Source: Saccharopolyspora elongata
GTDB lineage: Bacteria > Actinomycetota > Actinomycetes > Mycobacteriales > Pseudonocardiaceae
DNA length: 64,000 nt
Assembly: GCF_004348985.1 (NCBI RefSeq)
Contig: NZ_SMKW01000029.1
Span: forward strand, 50,914-114,913
Reading direction: 5' to 3'
Made by a program: the position numbers and the translations under genes. Positions 54,088 to 62,597 of this stretch are shown here, piece after piece. Position 1 is the first letter of the stretch. Each line of letters starts with the position of its first letter. Below the pieces are notes generated by a model that saw only the letters and a program-made list of their open reading frames with translations, was not told the origin of the DNA and ran no database searches.

Positions 54088-55329
54088 ATGCCCGACCGCA
54101 CCGACCTCCTCGAGAAGGCGCATGCGCTGGACGAAGCCGACCCGCTGCGCGGCTTCCGGGAGCGGTTCCTGACCCCCGATGGCGCGGACGTCGTCGCCTA
54201 CCTCGACGGCAACTCCCTGGGGCGCCCCGCCCGCGCGCTCCCCGAACGCATGGACCGGTTCATCCACCAGCAGTGGGGACAGCGCCTGATCCGGGGCTGG
54301 ACCGACGAATGGCTCGACTGGCCGGTCGCGGTCGGCGACCGCCTCGGCAAGGCCGCGCTCGGCGCCGAGCCCGGACAGGTCGTCGTGGCCGACTCCACCA
54401 CCGTCATGCTCTACAAGCTCGCCCGCGCCGCGGTCGCCGCCCGGCCCGGCCGCCGCGAAATCGTCCTAGACACCGACAACTTCCCCACCGACCGCTACGT
54501 CCTGGAAGGCATCGCCGCCGAACGCGACCTGGTCCTCAAGTGGATCGAGACCGACCCGGCGGCGGGCATCACCGACGAACAGGTCGCCGCGGCGGTGGGC
54601 CCGGACACCGCGCTGGTCGTGTTCAGCCACGTCGCATACCGCTCCGGCTACCTGGCCGACGCCGAAGCGATCACCCGCACCGCGCACCGGGCGGGCGCGC
54701 TGGTGCTGTGGGACCTCTGCCATTCGGCTGGCTCGGTACCCGTTGAGCTCGACGCGTGGGACGCCGACTTCGCCGTCGGCTGCACCTACAAGTACCTCAA
54801 CGGTGGGCCCGGGTCTCCCGCCTTCGGCTATGTCAACAACCGTCACCACGGATCTACGCAGCAGCCGATCTGGGGCTGGATGGGACATCGCGAACCCTTC
54901 GAGATGGGCCCGGGTTACCGCCCCGCCGACGGCATCCGCGGGATGCTCAGCGGCACGCCCCCGATCCTGGCGATGCTCCCCCTGCTCGCCAGCCTGGACA
55001 TGCTCGAAGAAGCGGGGATCGAGGCGGTCCGCACGAAGTCGTCGCTGCTGACCCAGTACGCCCTCGAACTGGCGGAGGCATGGCTGTTCGACCGGGGCGT
55101 CCAGCTCGCGTCACCGCGCGAACCCGAGCGCCGCGGCAGCCACATCACCGTGCGACGGGCCGACTTCCGGGAGATCACCGAGCAGCTCTGGGACCGCGGT
55201 GTCATCCCGGACTTCCGCGCGCCCGACGGGATCCGCATCGGACTCGCCCCGCTGAGCACCGGTTTCGTCGAAGTCCACAATGGCCTCTCCGCACTGCACC
55301 AGATCCTCGACGAACGCCTCGGCGCCTAG
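54088..55329 (+). CDS. kynU: kynureninase
   Basis: A 413-residue PLP enzyme: YLDGNSLGRPARALPERM, VVVADSTTVMLYKLARAA, DTDNFPTDRYVLEG, VFSHVAYRSGYLADA, LWDLCHSAGSVPVEL and the PLP-Lys in GCTYKYLNGGPGSPAF. It cleaves kynurenine to anthranilate and alanine. Full length, ATG 54088 after GAGGAAGA. Ends in hairpin copy B, convergent with the 2-aminobenzoate-CoA ligase that uses its product. Confidence 0.95.
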   Translation: MPDRTDLLEKAHALDEADPLRGFRERFLTPDGADVVAYLDGNSLGRPARALPERMDRFIHQQWGQRLIRGWTDEWLDWPVAVGDRLGKAALGAEPGQVVVADSTTVMLYKLARAAVAARPGRREIVLDTDNFPTDRYVLEGIAAERDLVLKWIETDPAAGITDEQVAAAVGPDTALVVFSHVAYRSGYLADAEAITRTAHRAGALVLWDLCHSAGSVPVELDAWDADFAVGCTYKYLNGGPGSPAFGYVNNRHHGSTQQPIWGWMGHREPFEMGPGYRPADGIRGMLSGTPPILAMLPLLASLDMLEEAGIEAVRTKSSLLTQYALELAEAWLFDRGVQLASPREPERRGSHITVRRADFREITEQLWDRGVIPDFRAPDGIRIGLAPLSTGFVEVHNGLSALHQILDERLGA

Positions 55330-55352
55330 TTCCTGCCCTTGCACCCGGATCC

Positions 55353-55396
55353 GCAATTTCCATTGAAATCGAAGGTTCGATTTCAATGGAAATTGC
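55353..55396. repeat. dispersed AT-rich hairpin, copy B
   Basis: Perfect 19-bp arms around the loop AAGGTT, between convergent kynU and the CoA ligase. Compared with copy A at 4081 the two arms carry paired changes that keep the stem intact. Likely a bidirectional terminator. Confidence 0.8.
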
Positions 55397-55448
55397 GGAG
55401 GACGGAGTCCAGGTGGCGGCCGCGCAGAACTAGTCCGGAGACGGGCGG

Positions 55449-57074
55449 TCAGGCCCGGGCGCGCTCGCGGAGGACGAAGCGCTGGAGCTTGCCGTTGCTG
55501 GTGCGGGGCAGAGCTTCCAGGAACTCGATCGCCCTCGGGTACTTGTACGGCGCGATGCGCTGCTTGACGAAGTCCTGCAGCTCGGCGGCCTTGTCCGCGT
55601 CGCCCACCAGTCCGTCGCGCAGCACCACGTAGGCCTTGACGATCGAGCCGCGCTGCTCGTCCGGCGACGCCACCACCCCGGCTTCGACCACGTCGGGGTG
55701 CCCCAGCAGCGCCTCCTCCACTTCTGGGCCCGCGATGTTGTAGCCCGCGGAGATGATCATGTCGTCGTTGCGCGCCTGGTACCAGAAGTACCCGTCGCCG
55801 TCGCGGACGTAGGTGTCGCCGGTGATGTTCCAGCCGTGCTGGACGTACTGCTGCTGCCGGGCGTCGTTGAGGTAGCGGCAGCCGGTCGGCCCGCGCACCG
55901 CGAGGCGCCCCACCGAACCATCGGGCACGGGTTCGCCGTCGTCGTCGAGGACCGCCGCCTCGAACCCGGGCACCGCCTTGCCGGTGGCGCCCGGCCGGAT
56001 GTCGTCGTCGGCGGCCGAGATGAAGATGTGCAGCAGCTCGGTTCCGCCGATGCCGTTGATGATCTTGATGCCGGTCCGGGCGTGGAACGCCTCCCACACC
56101 TCCTTGGGCAGGTGTTCCCCGGCCGACACGCAGCGCCGCAGCGTCGCCAGGTCCGCGCCCCGGTCCGCCGACAGCAGCGCTTTGTAGGCAGTCGGCGCGG
56201 TGAACAGCACCGTGACGCCGTGCTCGGCGATCGCCTCGCCCAGGTCGTCCGGGCCGGCCTTCTCCAGCAGCAGCGACGACGCCCCGACGCGCATCGGGAA
56301 CACGACCAGGCCGCCCAGCCCGAAGGTGAAGCCCAGCGGCGGGGTTCCGGTGAACACGTCGTCGGCGTCGGGCTTGAGCACGTGCCTGGCGAAGGTGTCC
56401 GCATTGGCCAGCACGTCGCGGTGGAAGTGCATGGTGGCCTTGGGTTTTCCGGTCGTGCCGGAGGTGGGCGCGAGCAGCGCGACGTCGTCGGCGGCCGTCT
56501 GCACCGCGGTGAACTCGCCAGTCTTCGTCGCGCAGCGGCGGTCCAGGCTTCCGTCCGCGTCGACGCCGTACGTCGCGATCACGACCCCGGGGGTCGCGTC
56601 GCGGAGCTCGGCGGCGAAGCGGTGATCGCAGAGCGCCAGGGCAGGGCGGGTGAGTTCGATCAGCTGGCCGATCTCGCCGGAGCGCAGCAGCGGCATCGTG
56701 GTCACCGCGACGCAACCGGCTTTGAGGACGCCGAACCAGCTCGCCACCAGCCATGGGTTGTTCGGGCCGCGCAGCAGCACCCGATTGCCCGGCTGCAGGC
56801 CGAAATCCTCTGCGAGCACCTGCGCCACCTGGCCGGCGCGCCGCTGGAGTTCCCCGTAGGTCCAGCGCTCGGTCGGCGTGACCAGGCACGGTCGGTCCGG
56901 CCCCCACCGCGCCACCGCGTCGTCCAGCAGCACTTCGGCGCAGTTGAGGCGCTCCGGGTACGCCAGCTCGGGCAGCTCGAACCGGAACTGCGGCCACTGC
57001 TCGCGCGGCGGCAGGTTGTCCCGGCAGAACGTGTCGACGTGCCCGGACACCGATAACTGCGACGAGGGCTGCAT
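55449..57074 (-). CDS. 2-aminobenzoate (anthranilate)-CoA ligase
   Basis: A 541-residue AMP-forming ligase of the benzoate/2-aminobenzoate-CoA ligase group: LLAPTSGTTGKPKATMHFH (P-loop), PPLGFTFGLGGLVVFPM, INGIGGTELLHIFISA, GYFWYQARNDDMIISAGYNI and PRTSNGKLQRF with the catalytic Lys. ATG 57074 follows GGAGGGAG. Together with the downstream 2-aminobenzoyl-CoA monooxygenase/reductase and upstream kynureninase, anthranilate is the obvious substrate. Benzoate analogues cannot be excluded from sequence. Confidence 0.85.
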   Translation of the reverse strand: MQPSSQLSVSGHVDTFCRDNLPPREQWPQFRFELPELAYPERLNCAEVLLDDAVARWGPDRPCLVTPTERWTYGELQRRAGQVAQVLAEDFGLQPGNRVLLRGPNNPWLVASWFGVLKAGCVAVTTMPLLRSGEIGQLIELTRPALALCDHRFAAELRDATPGVVIATYGVDADGSLDRRCATKTGEFTAVQTAADDVALLAPTSGTTGKPKATMHFHRDVLANADTFARHVLKPDADDVFTGTPPLGFTFGLGGLVVFPMRVGASSLLLEKAGPDDLGEAIAEHGVTVLFTAPTAYKALLSADRGADLATLRRCVSAGEHLPKEVWEAFHARTGIKIINGIGGTELLHIFISAADDDIRPGATGKAVPGFEAAVLDDDGEPVPDGSVGRLAVRGPTGCRYLNDARQQQYVQHGWNITGDTYVRDGDGYFWYQARNDDMIISAGYNIAGPEVEEALLGHPDVVEAGVVASPDEQRGSIVKAYVVLRDGLVGDADKAAELQDFVKQRIAPYKYPRAIEFLEALPRTSNGKLQRFVLRERARA

Positions 57075-57130
57075 CGGCAGCGCTCCCTCCAACGACGACA
57101 GGGGCCACGCGATTCGCCCCAAGTATTCAC

Positions 57131-57199
57131 TTGATGTGACGACAGTCAATATCTCGCCATACTCCTCGTCAAACATGTCGCATTGATGACGGCAGTCAA
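57131..57199. promoter_or_regulatory. two copies of a shared operator
   Basis: TTGATGTGACGACAGTCAA (57131-57149) and TTGATGACGGCAGTCAA (57183-57199) lie in the divergent promoter region of the ligase and the enoyl-CoA hydratase. Both contain ACGRCAGTCAA. A third related site is at 62561. Probably a TetR-type repressor site for the anthranilate-CoA branch. Confidence 0.6.
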
Positions 57200-57249
57200 A
57201 TTTCAGTGATACGCTCCCGACATCCGGCACGCCCAGGGAGGACGCCCCC

Positions 57250-58077
57250 ATGAGCCCGTTCCGCGGATCGGCCCCCATCACCGCCGAGTGGGAGCACTTC
57301 GGCTTCGAGCACGCCGACGGCGTCTCCACCGTCACCTTCGACCGGCCGGACAAGCTCAACGCGCTCACCTTCGAGGCGTACGCGGACCTGCGCGACCTGC
57401 TGACCGAGCTCCCGCAGCGCGGCGACACGCGGGCGCTCGTGCTGCGCGGCGAAGGGCGGGCGTTCTGCTCCGGAGGCGACGTCAACGAGATCATCGGCGA
57501 AACGCTGAAGATGGACGCCGACCGGCTGCTGGAGTTCACCAAGATGACCGGCGCGGTGATCAAGGCGATGCGGGAGTGCCCGATCCCGATCATCGTGGCG
57601 CTGCACGGCATGGCGGCCGGCGCGGGCTCCGTGATCGCCCTGGCGGCGGACTTCCGCATCGCGTCCCGCTCGGCGAAGTTCGCGTTCCTGTTCACCAAGG
57701 TCGGCCTCTCCGGCGCCGACATGGGCTCGGCCTACCTGCTGCCCCGCCTGGTCGGCCTCGGCCGCGCCACCCAGCTGCTGATGCTCGGCGACACCATCGA
57801 CGCGGAGAAGGCCGAACGCTACGGCCTGGTGAGCGAACTCGTCGAGGACGACGAGCTGGACGAAGCGGTGGCCGCGCTGGCCCGACGCCTGGCCACCGGC
57901 CCGTTCCAGGGCTACGCCCAGACCAAAGAACTGCTCACCCGGGAACTCGACATGAGCCTCTCCGGAGCCCTGGAACTAGAAGCCGTAACCCAGGCCCTGC
58001 TGATGAAAACGGCGGACTACGCGGAGTTCCACGCCGCGTTCAACGCCAAGCGCCCCCCGGAGTGGCAGGGTCGCTGA
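57250..58077 (+). CDS. enoyl-CoA hydratase (anthranilate-CoA branch)
   Basis: A 275-residue crotonase: VSTVTFDRPDKLNALTFEAY, GRAFCSGGDVNEIIGE (oxyanion loop 1), ALHGMAAGAGSVIALAADFRIAS (loop 2), KFAFLFTKVGLSGADMGSAY with Gly/Asp at the acid-base positions, and a C-terminal TADYAEFHAAFNAKRPPEW. Divergent from the ligase with shared operators. It likely hydrates an alicyclic enoyl-CoA formed after dearomatisation of 2-aminobenzoyl-CoA. ATG 57250 after GGGAGG. Confidence 0.87.
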   Translation: MSPFRGSAPITAEWEHFGFEHADGVSTVTFDRPDKLNALTFEAYADLRDLLTELPQRGDTRALVLRGEGRAFCSGGDVNEIIGETLKMDADRLLEFTKMTGAVIKAMRECPIPIIVALHGMAAGAGSVIALAADFRIASRSAKFAFLFTKVGLSGADMGSAYLLPRLVGLGRATQLLMLGDTIDAEKAERYGLVSELVEDDELDEAVAALARRLATGPFQGYAQTKELLTRELDMSLSGALELEAVTQALLMKTADYAEFHAAFNAKRPPEWQGR

Positions 58078-58304
58078 CGAGTCACGCCCCGGCCATGCGT
58101 GAAGGGCTATCACTCGCTGACACGAGCTATCACAGCAGCACGCAAGGTCCGGGCACTGCGTCAATGCTGGCGACGATCGATGAATGCCATAGCACGTTCA
58201 AATCAAGCAATGCCCTGAAAACTTCCGGGCTATGGCCACGAGGTTCGACAAGCGCGCCTATGTCTGCCACGGCACTGTCGATCCGTCTCCGGCTCAAGCC
58301 ATGA

Positions 58305-58649
58305 TCAGCCGGCTTCCAGGGCATCGGCCCGCCTCTCCAGGTCTGCCGCGACGTCGTCCCAGTCCGGCCCGTGAAGCCACAGGTTCTCGGCAGCCTCGCG
58401 CATCAGCGCCGGCTGGTCCGGCCGCTGCAACAACACCAGCCGATAGGCCAGATTCCGGACCCAGACCGGCAACTGGCCGTCAACCCCGTGTGGACTGAGC
58501 CCACGCAGCATGGCGAGGATCTCGTCCGCGTCCGCGAAGGTCAGCTCCTCGACGAAGTAGTGCTCCCGGTGTTCCTGGTCGCACTCCGGCGTGGGTCGGT
58601 ACTCGTCTCCGTAGAGACACCGGGCGTGCTCCGTCAGGGTGCTGTGCAT
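58305..58649 (-). CDS. hypothetical protein
   Basis: A 114-residue acidic soluble protein (HYFVEELTFADADEILAMLR, GQLPVWVRNLAYRLVLLQRP, NLWLHGPDWDDVAADLERRA). Good codon usage and a plausible start support expression. I do not recognise the family. It interrupts the catabolic cluster and is probably unrelated to it. 58078-58304 holds nothing else. Confidence 0.6.
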   Translation of the reverse strand: MHSTLTEHARCLYGDEYRPTPECDQEHREHYFVEELTFADADEILAMLRGLSPHGVDGQLPVWVRNLAYRLVLLQRPDQPALMREAAENLWLHGPDWDDVAADLERRADALEAG

Positions 58650-58700
58650 GTCCTGAAGCCTACGACGCCATGATCCGCCGGACAGGGCCTAAAACCGCGG

Positions 58701-58774
58701 TTGAAGACGGCCGACTACGCGGAGTTCCACGCCGCCTTCAACGCCGAGCGCCCCCGGTGTGGCAAGGCGGCTGA
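58701..58774 (+). repeat. partial duplicate of the enoyl-CoA hydratase 3' end
   Basis: The 74 bp here repeat 58003-58077 at high identity (LKTADYAEFHAAFNAERP in translation versus MKTADYAEFHAAFNAKRP), ending at an equivalent TGA. One base is lost in the C-run. It is a scar of duplication or of a second hydratase copy. Confidence 0.75.
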
Positions 58775-58798
58775 CGGCCCCAGTCACGATCCGGAGCG

Positions 58799-58999
58799 CT
58801 AGTCGGCAGGCTCATCGCCGGCACCCGGCCACAGCAGTGCCTGGGCCACGATCACGCGTTCGCCGTTGAAGGTCACGGCAGGGCCTTCGTGCAAGCGGTA
58901 GCCGAGCGCGAGCGCCTCGCTGACCCGGCGGCAGAACGTCGCGTCATCGGGGCCGGTCAGGACTCGGTAGACCGGCAATCCATCCGGGGGTGCGCTCAT
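58799..58999 (-). CDS. DUF1737 small protein
   Basis: A 66-residue protein: YRVLTGPDDATFCRRVSEAL, ALGYRLHEGPAVTFNGERV and VIVAQALLWP, a pattern I recognise as DUF1737. 22 bp after the acyl-CoA dehydrogenase stop, same strand, so probably the last gene of the monooxygenase-dehydrogenase operon. Function unknown. Confidence 0.75.
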   Translation of the reverse strand: MSAPPDGLPVYRVLTGPDDATFCRRVSEALALGYRLHEGPAVTFNGERVIVAQALLWPGAGDEPAD

Positions 59000-59021
59000 G
59001 CGGTCATCATCTCAGCCGGGA

Positions 59022-60152
59022 TCAGCGGTAGAGGTCGCGGGCGATGATGGTGCGTTGGACTTCCGAGGCTCCTTCGTAGATCCGGGGCGCTCGGACCTCT
59101 CGGTAGAGGTATTCGAGCAAATGTCCTTTGTGGAGCGCTCGCGCTCCGTGGATCTGGACCGCCGCGTCCACCACGTACTGGGCCGTCTCCGTCGCGAAGA
59201 GCTTCGCCATCGCCGAGCGTCCGGCCAGGTTCTGCTCGCCCGCGTCGTAGGCCGCTGCCGCCGAGTAGACCAGCAGGCGGGCCGCCTCGGTCCGGGTGGC
59301 CATCTCCGCCAGCGGGTGCGACACCGCCTGGAGGTCCTTGAGCGTTCCGCCGAAGGCACGGCGCGCTCCGGCGTGCTCGACCGCCGCGTCCAGGGCCGCT
59401 TGCGCCATGCCCACCGCGAAGGCGCCGACACTGGGGCGGAACAGGTCCAGCGTGCGCATCGCCACCCGGAAGCCCCGGTCCTGCTCCCCCAGCAGCTCCG
59501 CGCGGTGCACCCGGACCCCGTCGAAGGTCAGCCGGCCGAGCGGGTGCGGGCTGATCATGTCCAGATGCTCGCCGGACAGCCCCGGGCGGTCGGCGGGCAC
59601 CACGAAGGCGCTCACACCCCTGGCCCCGGCACCGGCCGTCGTCCGGGCGAACACCGCGTAGAAGTCGGCTTCCGGCGCGTTGGAGATCCAGATCTTCTCC
59701 CCGGTCAGCCGCCAACCGTCGCCGTCCGGCTCGGCGGCCAGTTCCAGCGCGGCGGCGTCGGACCCGGCGTCCGGCTCGGTGAGCGCGAACGCCGCGACCG
59801 CGTCCCCGGCCGCGACCGCCGGGATCCAGCGCCGCACCTGCTCGTCCTGGCCGGACTGCAGCACCGGGTAGCTGCCCAGCCCTTGCAGCGCCAGCGCGGT
59901 CTCGGCCTCGGTGCACACACGTCCCAGCGACTCGCGCAGCAGGCAGAGGTCCAGCGAGGCCGCCTCCCGCGATCCCGCGCCGCCGGGGAAGAGCTTCGTC
60001 AGCAGGCCCTGCTCCCCCATCGCCTTGATCAGGTCCCGGTTGACCGAGCCGGGCGTGCCGGACTCGGCCACGGGCCGCAGCTGTTCCGCCGCGACCCGGC
60101 CCACCTGTTCGACGAACTCTCGCTGCTGCGCGGTGAGTGCGAAGGTACTCAT
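59022..60152 (-). CDS. acyl-CoA dehydrogenase (anthranilate-CoA branch)
   Basis: A 376-residue acyl-CoA dehydrogenase: FALTEPDAGSDAAALEL (FAD/substrate), TGEKIWISNAPEADFY, ARRAFGGTLKDLQAVSHPLA, VVDAAVQIHGARALHKGH and the end RIYEGASEVQRTIIARDLYR. The family base Glu is at YEGASE. Overlaps the monooxygenase/reductase stop by 4 bp (ATGA), so the two are made together. Likely dehydrogenates an alicyclic CoA ester on the way to ring opening. Confidence 0.87.
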   Translation of the reverse strand: MSTFALTAQQREFVEQVGRVAAEQLRPVAESGTPGSVNRDLIKAMGEQGLLTKLFPGGAGSREAASLDLCLLRESLGRVCTEAETALALQGLGSYPVLQSGQDEQVRRWIPAVAAGDAVAAFALTEPDAGSDAAALELAAEPDGDGWRLTGEKIWISNAPEADFYAVFARTTAGAGARGVSAFVVPADRPGLSGEHLDMISPHPLGRLTFDGVRVHRAELLGEQDRGFRVAMRTLDLFRPSVGAFAVGMAQAALDAAVEHAGARRAFGGTLKDLQAVSHPLAEMATRTEAARLLVYSAAAAYDAGEQNLAGRSAMAKLFATETAQYVVDAAVQIHGARALHKGHLLEYLYREVRAPRIYEGASEVQRTIIARDLYR

Positions 60153-62515
60153 TCCGTCCCTTCCTCGGCGGGGTTCCAGCGGGCATGAGCGGTGCCCCGG
60201 CCGCCGCTGCGGATCAGCTCCAGGCGGGGTTTCGGTCCGTCGGTGCGCCCGGTCTGCGGCTTGCGCCGACCGGCCCGGAACTGCTTCGGCCACGCCGCAC
60301 CGGGGCCGTCGTAGTCCTGCTCGATCGCCGCATGCAGAGTCCATTGTGGATCGTAGAGGTGGGTCCGGCCGACCGCGCACAGATCGGCCCGGCCCGCCAG
60401 GAGCAGCGAGTTGACGTCGTCGTAGGAGGAGATCGCGCCGACCGCGATCACCGCGATGTCGTGCTCGCGCGCGACCTCGTTGCGGATCCGGTCGGCGAAC
60501 GGCGTCTGGTAGCTCCGGCCGAACGCCGGGCGCTCGGCCTTGACCACCTGTCCGGTGGAGACGTCGATGCCCGCCGCGCCGTGCTCCGCGAACGCGCGCG
60601 CGACCCGCACCGCCTCGTCGGCGTCCACCCCGCCCTCGTGCCAATCGGTTGCCGAGATCCGCACCGTCATCGGCCGGTCGGCCGGCCACACCTCGCGGAC
60701 CGCGTCGAAGACCTCCAGCGGGAACCGCAGCCTGCCCGCCAGGGATCCGCCGTACTCGTCGGTGCGCTGGTTGGCCAGCGGGGAGATGAAGGACGACAGC
60801 AGGTAGCCGTGGGCGCAGTGCAGTTCGAGCACGTCGAACCCGGCCCGTGCGGCGGCTTGCGCGGCGGCGACGAACTGCTGCTTGATGTCGGCGAGCTCGG
60901 CCGCGGTGAGCTCCCGCGGCGTCTGGTTCGCCGCCGAGTACGGCAGCGGCGAGGGGCCGACGACCTCCCAGTTCCCCTCGTCCAGCGGGTCGTCGATGCC
61001 GTCCCACATCAGCTTCGTCGATCCCTTGCGGCCCGAGTGCCCCAGCTGGACGCCGATCTTCGCGGCGGTGTTCCCGTGCACGAAATCCACCACCCTCCGC
61101 CAGGCCGCCTCCTGCTCCGGGGTGCACAGGCAGGCGCAGCCCGGCGTGATCCGCCCCTGCTCGGACACGCACACCATCTCGGTCATCACCAGCCCGGCCC
61201 CGCCGAGGGCCTTGCTGCCGAGGTGCACGAGGTGGAAGTCGTCCGGCACCCCGTCGACCGCGCTGTACATGTCCATCGGCGAGACGACCACCCGGTTGGG
61301 CAGCTCCAGCGGGCCGAGCCGCACCGGCTGGAACATCGGCGGCCGGACCTCGCCCGCGCCGGCGAACCAGGCGTCGATCCCGGCGACGAACTCCGGGTCG
61401 CGCAGCCGCAGGTTGTCGTAGGTGACGCGGCGGCTGCGGGTGAGCAGGTTGAAGGCGAACTGCTCGGGATCCTGGTGCACGTACTGGCCGATGTTCTCGA
61501 ACCACTCCAGGCTGGCCTGCGCCGCACGCTGCGTGGAGGTCACCACCGCACGTCGCTCCGCCTCGTACGCCTCCAGCGCCGCGTCGATCGAGGGCTGCTC
61601 GTGCAGGCAGGCCACCAGCGCCAGCGCGTCCTCCATGGCCAGCTTCGTGCCGGAGCCGATGGAGAAGTGCGCGGTGTGCGCAGCATCGCCGAGCAGCACG
61701 ACGTTGCCGCGCCGCCACGAGTCGCAGCGCACGGTCCGGAAGTTCAGCCACTTCGAGTTGTTGGCGAAGACCTCGTGACCGGCCAGGGCGTCGGCGAACA
61801 GCTCCTGGATCAGCTCGATGGACTTCTCGTCGCTGTCGCCGGGCCTGGTCGACGCCGAGGCGGCGAAGTCGGCGAATCCGGCGCGCTGCCAGACGTCCTC
61901 GTGCATCTCGACGATGAAGGTGCTGGCGTCGCGGCTGTAGGGGTAGCCGTGCAGCTGCATGATGCCGTGGGGCGTGTCCTGGACGACGAACTTGAACGCG
62001 TCGAAGACCAGGTCGGTGCCCAGCCAGATGTACTTGCAGCGCCCGGTTTCCACGCTGGGCCGGAAGGTCTCCGGGAACCGGGCGCGCACCGCCGAGTTCG
62101 CGCCGTCGGCCGCGACCACCAGGTCGTAGTCGGCGGACAGCCGCTCGACGTCCGGCGCCCCGGCCTGGAAGTGCAGCGCCACGCCCAGTTCGCGGCACCG
62201 CTCCTGAAGGATGCGCAGCAGCCGCTTGCGGCTCATCGCGGCGAAGCCGTGGCCGCCGGAGGTGGACGAGGCGCCCCGGTGGTGCACGTCGATGTCGTCC
62301 CACCTGGCGAATTCCCGTTGCATGGCGTGGAAGATCCCGGTGTCGGCGTGCTCGATGCCGCCGAGTGTCTCGTCGGAGAACACCACGCCGAATCCGAAGG
62401 TGTCGTCCGGCGCGTTGCGCTCCCACACGGCGATCTCGTGCTCCGGGCCGAGCTGCCGCAGCAGCGCGGAGAAGTACAAGCCGCCTGGACCGCCACCGAT
62501 GACCGCGATGCGCAC
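60149..62515 (-). CDS. 2-aminobenzoyl-CoA monooxygenase/reductase (FAD monooxygenase - OYE fusion)
   Basis: A 788-residue two-domain flavoprotein. The N-terminal salicylate-hydroxylase-like FAD domain has RIAVIGGGPGGLYFSALL and GNVVLLGDAAHTAHFSIGSG. From about residue 400 there is an old-yellow-enzyme domain (LGPLELPNRVVVSPMDMYSA, HCAHGYLLSSFISPL, TDEYGGSLAGRLRFPLEV, DLCAVGRTHLYDPQW). This fusion matches the Aromatoleum evansii enzyme that hydroxylates and then reduces 2-aminobenzoyl-CoA to a non-aromatic enamine ketone. Salicylyl-CoA 5-hydroxylase is the related alternative, but ligase and kynU neighbours favour 2-aminobenzoyl-CoA. GTG 62515 follows AAGGAG at 6 bp. Confidence 0.88.
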   Translation of the reverse strand: MRIAVIGGGPGGLYFSALLRQLGPEHEIAVWERNAPDDTFGFGVVFSDETLGGIEHADTGIFHAMQREFARWDDIDVHHRGASSTSGGHGFAAMSRKRLLRILQERCRELGVALHFQAGAPDVERLSADYDLVVAADGANSAVRARFPETFRPSVETGRCKYIWLGTDLVFDAFKFVVQDTPHGIMQLHGYPYSRDASTFIVEMHEDVWQRAGFADFAASASTRPGDSDEKSIELIQELFADALAGHEVFANNSKWLNFRTVRCDSWRRGNVVLLGDAAHTAHFSIGSGTKLAMEDALALVACLHEQPSIDAALEAYEAERRAVVTSTQRAAQASLEWFENIGQYVHQDPEQFAFNLLTRSRRVTYDNLRLRDPEFVAGIDAWFAGAGEVRPPMFQPVRLGPLELPNRVVVSPMDMYSAVDGVPDDFHLVHLGSKALGGAGLVMTEMVCVSEQGRITPGCACLCTPEQEAAWRRVVDFVHGNTAAKIGVQLGHSGRKGSTKLMWDGIDDPLDEGNWEVVGPSPLPYSAANQTPRELTAAELADIKQQFVAAAQAAARAGFDVLELHCAHGYLLSSFISPLANQRTDEYGGSLAGRLRFPLEVFDAVREVWPADRPMTVRISATDWHEGGVDADEAVRVARAFAEHGAAGIDVSTGQVVKAERPAFGRSYQTPFADRIRNEVAREHDIAVIAVGAISSYDDVNSLLLAGRADLCAVGRTHLYDPQWTLHAAIEQDYDGPGAAWPKQFRAGRRKPQTGRTDGPKPRLELIRSGGRGTAHARWNPAEEGTE

Positions 62516-62560
62516 CGCGGGCTCCTTCCGTCGGTTCCGCTCCCGGCAGCGTATGCCGCA

Positions 62561-62577
62561 TTGCGCACGACCGTCAA
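62561..62577. promoter_or_regulatory. third copy of the anthranilate-branch operator
   Basis: TTGCGCACGACCGTCAA shares the ACGRCMGTCAA core and 17-bp length with the 57183 site. It lies between the divergent monooxygenase/reductase and SDR genes. Confidence 0.5.
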
Positions 62578-62597
62578 TTTTACGTAATATCGCCTCC

